Assembly (NCBI GenBank): GCA_900772415.1
Contig: CAAHEC010000055.1
Location: 1-64,000, forward strand
Direction of reading: 5' to 3'
Source of the DNA: Bacilli bacterium
Lineage (GTDB): Bacteria > Bacillota_I > Bacilli_A > RF39 > UBA660
Length of the DNA stretch: 64,000 nucleotides
The position numbers and the translations under genes were made by a program. Of the stretch, positions 8,010 to 16,292 are shown in pieces. The notes under the pieces were generated by a model, which did not search any database, had not been told where the DNA came from, and saw only the letters and a program-made list of their open reading frames with translations. Numbering within the stretch: position 1 is the stretch's first letter; each line of letters begins with the position of its first letter.

Positions 8010-8993
8010 ATGAATTGTAAATGGTGTGGAAAAGAAGTTGATCAAAATTCAAAATTTTGCCCTAACTGTGGTAGAGAAATACACTGTGGTAGAGAAATAC
8101 TAGGAGATAATGTGAATAATATTAACCAAAATGTATCGGATATTAATCCTGAAGAAAAATTGGGTAATTTGACGCAAGAAAGTCAAAGAATTAATCAAGA
8201 AAACATAAATAATGTTGAAGAAAAAACTAATGTTTGGCTTGTAATACTTTCATATTTTGTACCAATCGCAGGTCTTATAATCTTTATAGTAAAGAAAGAT
8301 AAAGAACCAAAAACTGCAAAGGCAAGCGGAATATGCGCTTTAGTTAGTTTTATAATTAATACAATATTAATAGTTGCAATTTTTATTTTTATGTCTTTTG
8401 TAGCATCAAAATCAACCGAACTTATAAATAATACCATTGATAAAGCAGATGATATTATAAAAAGGTCAGAAGAAAGTAGCAAAGCGTCTAACACATGGTC
8501 TGATTATGAGGTTTCGGTTAATAATAAAACAATTAAGTTGCCTTGTACTTATGAAGAAATAAAAGATGCAACAGGTTTTTCTATGAAAAGTGCTGATGAA
8601 AAATCATATCTTTCAAAAAATTACTATGCAACTGTTAATATGTATAAAAATGATAAACTTGCGTTATATACTGAAATATATAATGATACTAATGATGACA
8701 TAAAATATTCTGATGGAAAGATAAGCAGAATTTCACAAACAAAATATCAAGTTTCAACAGGAGCAGACGCAATTACGTTCCCAGGTTCATTAAAAGTTGG
8801 TGACCAAATAAGTGTTGATGAATTAATAAATAAGTTAGGTAATCCTAGTGATAAGTCAGAATATAATGATTCTAGTTATAGCAGTACAACATTAACTTAT
8901 AATGAAAACTTAAGCTGGAAAACTACTAAATTTTATAAAATAACCATAGTAAATGGTGCAATTGATGAATTATCATTAGATAATAGAAAGTAA
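8010..8993 (+). CDS. Zinc-ribbon membrane protein of unknown function
   Basis: A 327-residue protein. It begins with a zinc ribbon (CKWCGKEVDQNSKFCPNCG), followed by an Asn/Gln-rich linker and two membrane helices (WLVILSYFVPIAGLIIFIV around 75-95; ICALVSFIINTILIVAIFIF around 110-135). The C-terminal domain is probably extracellular. That domain has a short Ser/Asn-rich start and resembles small bacterial beta-domain repeats (LKVGDQISVDELINKLGNPSD). An 18-bp stretch directly after the ribbon is perfectly duplicated, giving CGREI twice. The gene has its own AGGAGA ribosome site and ends in a shared terminator. Function unknown. Confidence 0.7.
   Translation: MNCKWCGKEVDQNSKFCPNCGREIHCGREILGDNVNNINQNVSDINPEEKLGNLTQESQRINQENINNVEEKTNVWLVILSYFVPIAGLIIFIVKKDKEPKTAKASGICALVSFIINTILIVAIFIFMSFVASKSTELINNTIDKADDIIKRSEESSKASNTWSDYEVSVNNKTIKLPCTYEEIKDATGFSMKSADEKSYLSKNYYATVNMYKNDKLALYTEIYNDTNDDIKYSDGKISRISQTKYQVSTGADAITFPGSLKVGDQISVDELINKLGNPSDKSEYNDSSYSSTTLTYNENLSWKTTKFYKITIVNGAIDELSLDNRK
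8065..8100 (+). repeat. Perfect 18-bp in-frame tandem duplication
   Basis: ACTGTGGTAGAGAAATAC occurs twice in direct succession (8065-8082 and 8083-8100) within the zinc-ribbon gene, duplicating six residues (CGREI plus one) after the fourth zinc cysteine. Identity is complete, so the event is recent or maintained. Confidence 0.95.
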
Positions 8994-9022
8994 AAAGAAG
9001 GACTTATTTAAGACCTTCTTTT
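8992..9022. terminator. Bidirectional terminator between convergent genes
   Basis: AAAAAGAAGG and CCTTCTTTT form the outer stem and CTTA/TAAG the inner one. There is a T-run in one direction and an A-run in the other, so it can serve both the zinc-ribbon gene and pflA. Confidence 0.75.
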
Positions 9023-9714
9023 AACATATCTTCTAATTTTTTACATTTATCTTTATCCATATCACTTACGCCTTTAAGAGGGTAGTTAATTTTTAATTCA
9101 TCATATTTATGTACCCCAAGTGTATGATATGGTAAAAATTCTATTTTTTCTACGTTTTTAATTGGTTTAATAAAATTTATAAGTTCATTTACGTATTCTT
9201 TTGTGTCGTTAATGCCAGGCACTATAACAACTCTAATCCATAGTTTTTTATTTAACTTCCCACATAGATCTAAAAACTTAAGTGAGTTTTCAATGTTAAA
9301 GCCGGTCATATTTTTATAATTATCTTTATTTGTACCTTTTATATCAAATATAACAAGATCAGTATACTTAAGTATTTCTTCTACGTCTAATATGCTTCCT
9401 GCGGTATCAAGACACGTATGAATATTGTTTTTCTTACATAATTTTAAGCATTCTAATAAAAATTCTTTTTGCATTAAAGGTTCACCACCAGAGAAGGTAA
9501 CACCACCATTATGCTTAAAATAAGGCTTGTAATTAAGGATTTTTTTAATTAATTCTTCCGGAGTATAGCAATTTGCTTTCCCATTTAAATCCCAGGTTTC
9601 CGGATTATGACAGAACTTACATCTTAAAGGGCAGCCTTGCATAAAAACAACAAATCTAACTCCAGGTCCATCAACTAGTCCCATTGACTCAATACTGTTT
9701 ATTCTTCCAATCAT
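9004..9714 (-). CDS. pflA: Pyruvate formate-lyase activating enzyme
   Basis: A 236-residue radical SAM enzyme that creates the glycyl radical on PflB, using a [4Fe-4S] cluster and S-adenosylmethionine. The cluster motif C-x3-C-x2-C is at Cys28, Cys32 and Cys35 (GCPLRCKFCHNP). VTFSGGEPLMQ follows, the SAM-binding GGE motif. LWIRVVIVPGINDT near residue 165-180 and IEFLPYHTLGVHKY near the end are typical of PflA. The ATG at 9714 is preferred over an upstream GTG because AGAAGGTGAT lies at correct spacing. pflB is on the same strand, but a plus-strand gene separates the two, so they are not in one simple operon. Confidence 0.96.
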   Translation of the reverse strand: MIGRINSIESMGLVDGPGVRFVVFMQGCPLRCKFCHNPETWDLNGKANCYTPEELIKKILNYKPYFKHNGGVTFSGGEPLMQKEFLLECLKLCKKNNIHTCLDTAGSILDVEEILKYTDLVIFDIKGTNKDNYKNMTGFNIENSLKFLDLCGKLNKKLWIRVVIVPGINDTKEYVNELINFIKPIKNVEKIEFLPYHTLGVHKYDELKINYPLKGVSDMDKDKCKKLEDMLKEGLK

Positions 9715-9811
9715 ACATATCACCTTCTTAATTATATCTTATTGTAAGACATTATCCAACAATTTTTTTAATAATAATTCATATAATAGATGACTTAAAA
9801 AGGAGATAAAA

Positions 9812-10702
9812 ATGAATTATTATGAAAAAATAAAAAATGAATTAATAAATAATGAGGTATATAAAAGAGTAAAAGATTATTCAAAAAATAAAAGTGATTT
9901 AAATACATATTATAAAGTTGGTAAATTATTAAATGATGCTGGAAAAAGTTATGGTGAAGGAATTATAAAAAAGTATTCTGATAGGTTAACCAAAGAATTT
10001 GGAAAAAAATATAATTATAGAAATCTATTTATAATGAGAAAATTTTATATTATTTTTAAAGATGAAAATGTGAACGCATTGCGTTCACAATTAAGCTGGA
10101 CCCATTACAGAGAACTACTAACTCTTAATAATATAAATGAAATAAAATATTATATAAAAATAGCAGAAACACAAAATTTATCTTATAGAAAATTAAGAGA
10201 TCATATAAAGTCTCATGAGTATGAAAGGTTAGATGATAAGACAAAAGAAAAACTAATTAATAAAGAAAAGGTTAATGCTACTGATTTAATAAAGGATCCA
10301 ATACTTATAAGAAATAAATATGATACTGATAAAATATCAGAAAAGATGTTAATGTCATTTATACTAGAAGATATACCAAGCTTTCTAAAACAATTGGGAG
10401 AAGGTTTTACTTTTATAGAAAATGAATATCCAATAAAAATAGGAGATAGATATAACTACATAGATATGCTTTTATATAATATTTATGATAACTGTTTTGT
10501 CGTAGTAGAGCTTAAGATAAATGAAATAAAAAAAGAACATATAGGACAAATTGAAACTTATATAAACTTTATAGATAAAAATTTAAAAACTATAAATCAA
10601 AATCAAACTATCGGTGTTATCGTATGTAAAAAGAAAAATGGATACTTGTTTAAATATGTAACTAATAAAAATATCTATGAAAGAGAATATGAATTAATAT
10701 AA
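9812..10702 (+). CDS. YhcG/DUF1016-family PD-(D/E)XK nuclease-like protein
   Basis: A 296-residue protein of the YhcG (DUF1016) family. The N-terminal domain (about 1-140) has YYKVGKLLNDAGKSYGEGIIKKYSDRL, then RNLFIMRKFY and LRSQLSWTHYRELL, which are its hallmarks. The C-terminal nuclease domain has DILIRNKYD, FILEDIPSFLKQLGEGFTFIENEYPI, then the catalytic YNYIDMLLYN and CFVVVELKIN (Asp and E-x-K). Biochemical function is not settled; members are often found in restriction and mobile-element contexts. It is inserted between pflB and pflA on the opposite strand. It carries a perfect 21-bp palindrome within the coding region at the LRSQ codons. It is somewhat short for the family. Confidence 0.88.
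   Translation: MNYYEKIKNELINNEVYKRVKDYSKNKSDLNTYYKVGKLLNDAGKSYGEGIIKKYSDRLTKEFGKKYNYRNLFIMRKFYIIFKDENVNALRSQLSWTHYRELLTLNNINEIKYYIKIAETQNLSYRKLRDHIKSHEYERLDDKTKEKLINKEKVNATDLIKDPILIRNKYDTDKISEKMLMSFILEDIPSFLKQLGEGFTFIENEYPIKIGDRYNYIDMLLYNIYDNCFVVVELKINEIKKEHIGQIETYINFIDKNLKTINQNQTIGVIVCKKKNGYLFKYVTNKNIYEREYELI
10069..10089. repeat. Perfect 21-bp palindrome inside the YhcG-like gene
   Basis: The half TGTGAACGCA (10069-10078) and its exact complement TGCGTTCACA (10080-10089) flank one base. It is GC-richer than its surroundings and falls in the codons for NVNALRSQL. Confidence 0.95.
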
Positions 10703-10704
10703 AA

Positions 10705-10730
10705 AGAACATAGATAAATTTCTATGTTCT
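10705..10730 (-). terminator. Terminator after pflB
   Basis: A 10-bp perfect stem AGAACATAGA/TCTATGTTCT with a six-base loop and T4 on the minus strand. It may also stop the convergent YhcG-like transcript. Confidence 0.75.
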
Positions 10731-10735
10731 ATAAT

Positions 10736-12970
10736 TTAGCATCCTAATCTTTCGTGGAAAGTACGAGATATAACTTCTTCTTGATGTGCTCTTGATAATT
10801 TATCAAAAAGAACAGCATATCCAGATACTCTAATAGTTAAAGTAGGATACTTACCAGGATTATTCATAGCATCAATTAACGTCTCACGGTTAAGTACGTT
10901 TACGTTTAAATGGTGAGCACCTTTTTCAAAATACCCATCAAGTACGTTTACTAAGTTTTCTATTTGTTCTTCTTTAGTATGTCCAAGTGCACTAGGAACT
11001 ATAGAAAATGTATTTGAAATACCATCTTCGCAGCAGTTTATATAAGGCATTTTTGCTACTGAGTTTAAAGATGCAAGTGCACCTGATGAATCTCTGCCAT
11101 GCATTGGGTTAGCTCCAGGAGCAAAAGCAGCGCCTTTTTTTCTTCCGTCTGGAGTAGAACCTGTTTTCTTACCATACATAACGTTAGAAGTAATTGTAAG
11201 AACAGATAAAGTGTGTCTTGCACCTCTATATAGTTTATGGTCACATAAATCTTTATAAAACTCTTCTAAGATTTCTTTTCCTATTAAATCAACTCTATCA
11301 TCATCATTACCGTATTTTGGAAATTCACCATCTATTTCAAAATCAACTGCTATACCATCTTCATCTCTTATAGGCTTAACTTTAGCATATTTAATTGCTG
11401 ATAATGAATCAACAGCAACAGAGAATCCTGCAATTCCAAAAGCCATTAATCTATCAAGCTTTGTATCATGTAGAGCCATTTGACCTTTTTCATATGCATA
11501 TTTATCGTGCATAAAGTGAATTATGTTCATTGCATCAACGTATGTTTTAGCAATCTTTTTCATTGCCTTTGAATATGCTTTTCTAACACTTTCATAGTCT
11601 AGATATTCATCTTCTATCTTATCTAATCCATCAACAACAAGTTCCTTTTTAACTTCGTCTATACCACCGTTTATTGCGTATAAAAGTGTTTTAGCAAGAT
11701 TACATCTAGCTCCGAAAAATTGCATTTGACGTCCAACTGTCATAGCAGAAACGCAGCAGGCGATAGCGTAATCACATCCATGAATTGGTCTCATAAGTTC
11801 ATCTGATTCATACTGAATTGCATCTGTATCAATTGATACTTTAGCACAGTAATTTTTGAAGTTTTCTGGCAAATTATCACTCCATAAAACGGTTAAGTTA
11901 GGTTCAGGAGATGATCCTAAATTATATAGCGTATGTAAATATCTAAATGAGTTTTTAGTAACAAGTGATTTTCCATCTTCTGTCATACCACCTAAACTTT
12001 CTGTAACCCAAGTTGGATCTCCTGCAAATAACTCATTATATTCAGGTGTTCTTAAGTGTCTTGCCATTCTAAGTTTCATAATAAATTGGTCAATTATTTC
12101 TTGAGCTTCTTCTTCTGTTATTATTCCATCATTTAAGTCTCTTTCAAAATAAATATCTAAGAATGTAGATGTTCTACCTAAACTCATAGCAGCCCCGTTA
12201 TTTTCTTTTATTGCAGCTAAATATCCAAAATATAACCATTGTGTAGCTTCTTTAGCATTATTTGCGGGCATTGATATATCAAAACCATATTTTGATGCCA
12301 TGGATTTGATTTCACCTAAAGCTTTTATTTGTTCAGATACTTCTTCTCTTAACCTAATCATCTCTTCAGTTAATTCTTCTTTTTCTAATGATATTAAATC
12401 ATTTTTCTTTTCTTCAATTAATCTATCTATTCCATAAAGAGCAATTCTTCTATAATCTCCAATTATTCTTCCTCTTCCGTAAGCATCAGGAAGTCCCGTA
12501 AGTAAACCTGCGTGTCTTGCTTTTCTAATATCTGTTGTATAAGCGGAAAATACACCATCATTATGAGTTTTTCTATACTTAAAGTATTCATCAACACTAG
12601 GATCCAGCTTATATCCATAAGCCTCTAATGCTTGACGCACCATACGCATTCCACCGAAAGGATTAACTATTCTTTTAAGTGGCGCATCTGTTTGTAAACC
12701 TACTATTACTTCACAATCCTGAATTAAGTAACCCGGGTTATATGCATCAATTCCTGATACCGTTTTAGTATCAACATCATATATTCCTTTTTCTATTTCA
12801 ACCTTTGACATTTCCTGGTATTTATCATTTAACTTTTTAGTTTTTTCTGTTGGCCCCACCAAAAAGCTGTCATCACCAGTATATTCTGTATAGTTGTCTA
12901 AGATAAATTGTTTAACGTCTATTTTGTCTTTCCATTTATCTCCTTTGAAACCTTTATAGTATTCGTTCAT
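10736..12970 (-). CDS. pflB: Pyruvate formate-lyase
   Basis: A 744-residue glycyl-radical enzyme that converts pyruvate and CoA to acetyl-CoA and formate in anaerobic fermentation. The catalytic Cys-Cys pair is in AIACCVSAMT near residues 405-406. The radical-bearing glycine is Gly717 in RVSGYAVLF, 28 residues from the end. NPFGGMRMV and TPDGRKKGAAFAPGANPMHGRD are other conserved PFL stretches. Length matches the family. GGAGG lies close to the ATG. The sequence TATAAT 36 bases upstream on the minus strand is a plausible -10. Its activase gene is 1 kb further along the same strand. Confidence 0.98.
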   Translation of the reverse strand: MNEYYKGFKGDKWKDKIDVKQFILDNYTEYTGDDSFLVGPTEKTKKLNDKYQEMSKVEIEKGIYDVDTKTVSGIDAYNPGYLIQDCEVIVGLQTDAPLKRIVNPFGGMRMVRQALEAYGYKLDPSVDEYFKYRKTHNDGVFSAYTTDIRKARHAGLLTGLPDAYGRGRIIGDYRRIALYGIDRLIEEKKNDLISLEKEELTEEMIRLREEVSEQIKALGEIKSMASKYGFDISMPANNAKEATQWLYFGYLAAIKENNGAAMSLGRTSTFLDIYFERDLNDGIITEEEAQEIIDQFIMKLRMARHLRTPEYNELFAGDPTWVTESLGGMTEDGKSLVTKNSFRYLHTLYNLGSSPEPNLTVLWSDNLPENFKNYCAKVSIDTDAIQYESDELMRPIHGCDYAIACCVSAMTVGRQMQFFGARCNLAKTLLYAINGGIDEVKKELVVDGLDKIEDEYLDYESVRKAYSKAMKKIAKTYVDAMNIIHFMHDKYAYEKGQMALHDTKLDRLMAFGIAGFSVAVDSLSAIKYAKVKPIRDEDGIAVDFEIDGEFPKYGNDDDRVDLIGKEILEEFYKDLCDHKLYRGARHTLSVLTITSNVMYGKKTGSTPDGRKKGAAFAPGANPMHGRDSSGALASLNSVAKMPYINCCEDGISNTFSIVPSALGHTKEEQIENLVNVLDGYFEKGAHHLNVNVLNRETLIDAMNNPGKYPTLTIRVSGYAVLFDKLSRAHQEEVISRTFHERLGC

Positions 12971-13011
12971 ATTGTACCTCCTTTATGTTAAAACAATACA
13001 ATTATACATTA

Positions 13012-13048
13012 ATAAAAAAAATATCATTGTTGCAATTGCAACAATGAT
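13012..13048 (-). terminator. Terminator of the degenerate ABC operon
   Basis: An 11-bp perfect stem ATCATTGTTGC/GCAACAATGAT (13023-13048) with loop AATT, followed on the minus strand by ATTTTTTTT. It lies between the permease gene and the pflB promoter. The symmetry also allows an operator role, but the U-tract favours a terminator. Confidence 0.8.
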
Positions 13049-13082
13049 AAATAAACTATTTTTGTTTACATCATTTTACTTA

Positions 13083-15476
13083 TTAGTAATTTTTCAAATC
13101 TCTTACTATATGAACTTTTTTAACATTTAAATATATCATTAATTTATATGCAAGTACGAATATTATAAATATAGGTAAGATACATAAATATTTAGGTGAA
13201 ATAATAGTTAACTTATAATTAAAAATACTATTTTCAAATGAGTTTAGTATAAAAAAGCTAAATAGAGTACTTAAGGATAAAATAAACAATAAGCATATAA
13301 TCATATTTCTTTTATTAAATTTAAATAAGTTGTTCGTTATATAACCATCATATACTCCTAATAGTTTTAAATTTGCTATTTCATCTTTTCTGTTATTTAC
13401 TCTTATAACAGCTAAATTATAAATTATTATACAATTTATAATAGATGCATAAATAATTAAAATAATAAATATAGTATTTACTAACGATAACATATCTAAA
13501 TACGTTATTTTACTCTCATTTTTAAGTTTGATATTATAAATTCCATTATAGTTTTCTAAGTCTTTTTTAACTAATAAGTCGTCTTTTTTATTTATAGTTA
13601 AAATGCTAGAGTAGTTAATATTATTATCTGTTAATTTTTCATAAGAACTATGATTCATATATATATAATTTCCAATGTAATTTTTTGCTATATCATCTAT
13701 TTTTACATTTATATTTTTATCATTAAGAACTAACTTAATAGTATCATTTTTATTTACATTAAGTTTTTTAGCTAAATTTTTTGATATTACGATTTTGCTT
13801 TTTGATTTAAATTTTACAAAATCTTCAACTTTCTTTTCGTCTTTAAAAATTATTATATCTCCATTAACATTTGTTTTATTTTTAATTAAACGTATACTTT
13901 CTTTATAAAAAGGCATGTATTTAGTTATGTTTTTATTATTTTTAATTTTATTATATATTAATTTCTTTTCTTCATCATTTATATTTTTGTTAAGATTTAT
14001 AACCATATCATATTTAAAAATGTTATTAAATTGTTTATTTGGTAAATTTAAAATTGATGTTTTAATTTGAAATAATATAATAAAAGGTATTGCTAATAAA
14101 CATATTAAATATGCGTTTGTAAAGTTTTCTTTTTTTATTTTAACTTTTTTACTTATATTAATAGTATTTAAGATATATATTAACAATATAAATGCAATAT
14201 TTAATAAATATAATATAAAAGTTCTTGATACAAAATTATGAATATTTAATTTATTTACAAAAATAAAATCATAATTTTTTTGAAAATAATTTCCAATTAG
14301 GGTAGAGGTTAATTTGAAAAATAGTATGCTAATTAAACTTCCTATAAACATAATTAAAGATGAATATAAAATATATTTAAATAATAATTTATAATTATCA
14401 CATTCTTTAAACTTTAAATAATCATTATTTTTTATAACTAAATAAATAATACTAATACAAAATATACTTACTAATATAAATAATTTATTTGATGTTTTTT
14501 TAAAATTATTAATGATATTTAATTCGTTTTTATAAGAATAGGTGCTTTTGTTGTTATCTCTTTTTTCTATGTTAAAAGCTAAGTTTTTAATACTTTCTAA
14601 TTTGTTTTCTTTTTCATCTAATTCTTCACTTAAATTTTTAATTTCATAATTTAAGTTATTACTAGGTAAGTCTGATGTGTAAAGGCTATTTAGTTTTTCT
14701 TTTATAAAGTTTACTTCTGATTCTAAACTAATTATTTCATCTTTGTTTTTTTTATTTGAATTTTCTTTTATAACGTCGTTAAGAAAACTTATATCAATTT
14801 TTTTAATATTTGTTGTAGTTATGAAACATTCATTATAATAATTGGTGTTAAAGTCTTTTTCATCTAAATATACGTAATAATCTATTTTGTTATTGTCTTC
14901 TTTTTCTTCATTTTCTTTTAAGTTATAGTAACTGCTTTTAATGGTACCAACTATTTTTATTTTTTTAGCTCTTAAAGAATCTTCATCTTTTGGTTTTAAA
15001 ACTATTAAATCATTAAGAGAAAGTTTATTATCATAAAGTAATTTTTCTTCAACTAGTCCTTCATTAATTGTTCTTGGATATCTTCCTTTAGTCAAAGTTA
15101 AATGATTTATGTAGTCTGATGAAGTAAGGCTTCTATCATTACTAATACTATTTAACCTTACGTTATAACTGTTATTGTTAACATTTGCCATAACATCTAA
15201 TGTTTTAACTAGTTTAACACCATCTACATTATCTAAAGCTTTAATTAAGGCTTTGTCTTCTTTCGAAAATAGAGAAGAAGATGTTATTTTTAAGTCATAT
15301 AAATTATTCTTTTTTAAATATTCTTGATAAGAGCTCTTGATATTATGTGCACAAGATAATAAACACAAATGCGTTCCAAGAATTATTCCAACGATTAGTG
15401 TTAATGGTAAAAATATTTTTCTATTTTTGATTATATCTCTTAAATAGCTTTTTAAAAAAAGCATTTTCTTTACCAA
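13083..15476 (-). CDS. FtsX-like ABC transporter permease
   Basis: A 797-residue membrane protein. Helix one is near residues 15-40 (IFLPLTLIVGIILGTHLCLL), followed by a large extracytoplasmic domain containing a coiled coil near 245-285 (LYTSDLPSNNLNYEIKNLSEEL and following). Helices lie near 330-440, a second outside domain near 490-680, and helices near 690-790. This is the MacB/FtsX two-domain layout, and NNRKDEIANLKLLGVYDGYI near the C-terminus is its cytoplasmic coupling loop. The TTG start at 15476 has AGGTGAT at good spacing and overlaps the end of the ATPase gene by seven bases. The partner ATPase is degenerate, so transport is doubtful. Confidence 0.82.
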   Translation of the reverse strand: MVKKMLFLKSYLRDIIKNRKIFLPLTLIVGIILGTHLCLLSCAHNIKSSYQEYLKKNNLYDLKITSSSLFSKEDKALIKALDNVDGVKLVKTLDVMANVNNNSYNVRLNSISNDRSLTSSDYINHLTLTKGRYPRTINEGLVEEKLLYDNKLSLNDLIVLKPKDEDSLRAKKIKIVGTIKSSYYNLKENEEKEDNNKIDYYVYLDEKDFNTNYYNECFITTTNIKKIDISFLNDVIKENSNKKNKDEIISLESEVNFIKEKLNSLYTSDLPSNNLNYEIKNLSEELDEKENKLESIKNLAFNIEKRDNNKSTYSYKNELNIINNFKKTSNKLFILVSIFCISIIYLVIKNNDYLKFKECDNYKLLFKYILYSSLIMFIGSLISILFFKLTSTLIGNYFQKNYDFIFVNKLNIHNFVSRTFILYLLNIAFILLIYILNTINISKKVKIKKENFTNAYLICLLAIPFIILFQIKTSILNLPNKQFNNIFKYDMVINLNKNINDEEKKLIYNKIKNNKNITKYMPFYKESIRLIKNKTNVNGDIIIFKDEKKVEDFVKFKSKSKIVISKNLAKKLNVNKNDTIKLVLNDKNINVKIDDIAKNYIGNYIYMNHSSYEKLTDNNINYSSILTINKKDDLLVKKDLENYNGIYNIKLKNESKITYLDMLSLVNTIFIILIIYASIINCIIIYNLAVIRVNNRKDEIANLKLLGVYDGYITNNLFKFNKRNMIICLLFILSLSTLFSFFILNSFENSIFNYKLTIISPKYLCILPIFIIFVLAYKLMIYLNVKKVHIVRDLKNY

Positions 15477-16162
15477 TTAAGATCACCTACCAATTTAGGC
15501 TTTTTATTTATCTTAATATTATCTATTGCACCATTTTTTAGAGTTATAACTTTATTTGAAAGAGAAATAATATCAGGATTTTCTGTTATCATAATGACTG
15601 TTAAATTATCTTTTTTAATCATATTAAACAACAATGTAAATACGTTTTTCAAATCTTTTTTATCATGTAAGTCTAGTTCATCAAATAAAATAATGGCTGG
15701 TTTTTTAGCTAGACTGCGAGCGATATCGGCAAGCTTTGCATAACTACTTGATAATTCACTTGGAAATTTGTTTTCCACTTTAGTAAGCCCTAATTTTTTG
15801 ATGATTATATTTATGTTTTTTTTATCATTTTCTTTTTCCAATAATTCAATGTTTTCTTTAACCGTTAAATTAGAAATTAGACTAAAATCTTTTAAGCAAC
15901 TTGAAACAACTTCTTTTCTATATTTTGCTGCCTGCTTATTATTAAAGTTTGTTATATCATAATTATCTACCAATATAGATCCGGAAGTTACGTTTAAAGT
16001 TTTATTTAGTAAATTTAAAATGGTTGTTTTCCCAGATGCTTTAGCACCTGTTATCGTTATAAATTCGCTTTTTTCAATCTCAAATGTGATTTTTTTAAGT
16101 ACCTTAAAGTTTGTATTTTTATCATAAATTTTATTTACATTTTTAAATTCTATATAAGCCAT
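15470..16162 (-). CDS. ABC ATPase with degenerate catalytic motifs
   Basis: A 230-residue ABC-type nucleotide-binding protein, probably the partner of the overlapping FtsX-like permease. The P-loop is intact (ITGAKASGKTT, about residues 36-46) and a Walker B region is present (AIILFDELDLHD). However, three catalytic features are altered. The Q-loop reads VVSSCLKDFSL, where relatives have FVFQNFNL. The signature reads LSSSYAKLADIAR, where relatives have LSGGQQQRVAIAR. The switch His is replaced by Glu (MITENPD, where relatives have VTHDP). It may bind ATP without normal hydrolysis. The canonical fusion transporter at 46132 in this window has all these motifs intact. Confidence 0.85.
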   Translation of the reverse strand: MAYIEFKNVNKIYDKNTNFKVLKKITFEIEKSEFITITGAKASGKTTILNLLNKTLNVTSGSILVDNYDITNFNNKQAAKYRKEVVSSCLKDFSLISNLTVKENIELLEKENDKKNINIIIKKLGLTKVENKFPSELSSSYAKLADIARSLAKKPAIILFDELDLHDKKDLKNVFTLLFNMIKKDNLTVIMITENPDIISLSNKVITLKNGAIDNIKINKKPKLVGDLNW

Positions 16163-16292
16163 AAAAAACCTCCTTTTTCTTTCTATTATATTACCTATCT
16201 ATAATTTAAATGTCAATGAATTTAAATAAATATTTTCTTTTTTTAAAACAAATGCTATAATTAAATTATAAGATAAGAAAAGGGGTAAAGCT

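Noticed and set aside
13023..13048. Palindrome upstream of pflB as a redox-regulator operator.
   Set aside because: It is followed by eight T on the strand of the ABC operon and does not match the Rex pattern, so a terminator explains it better.
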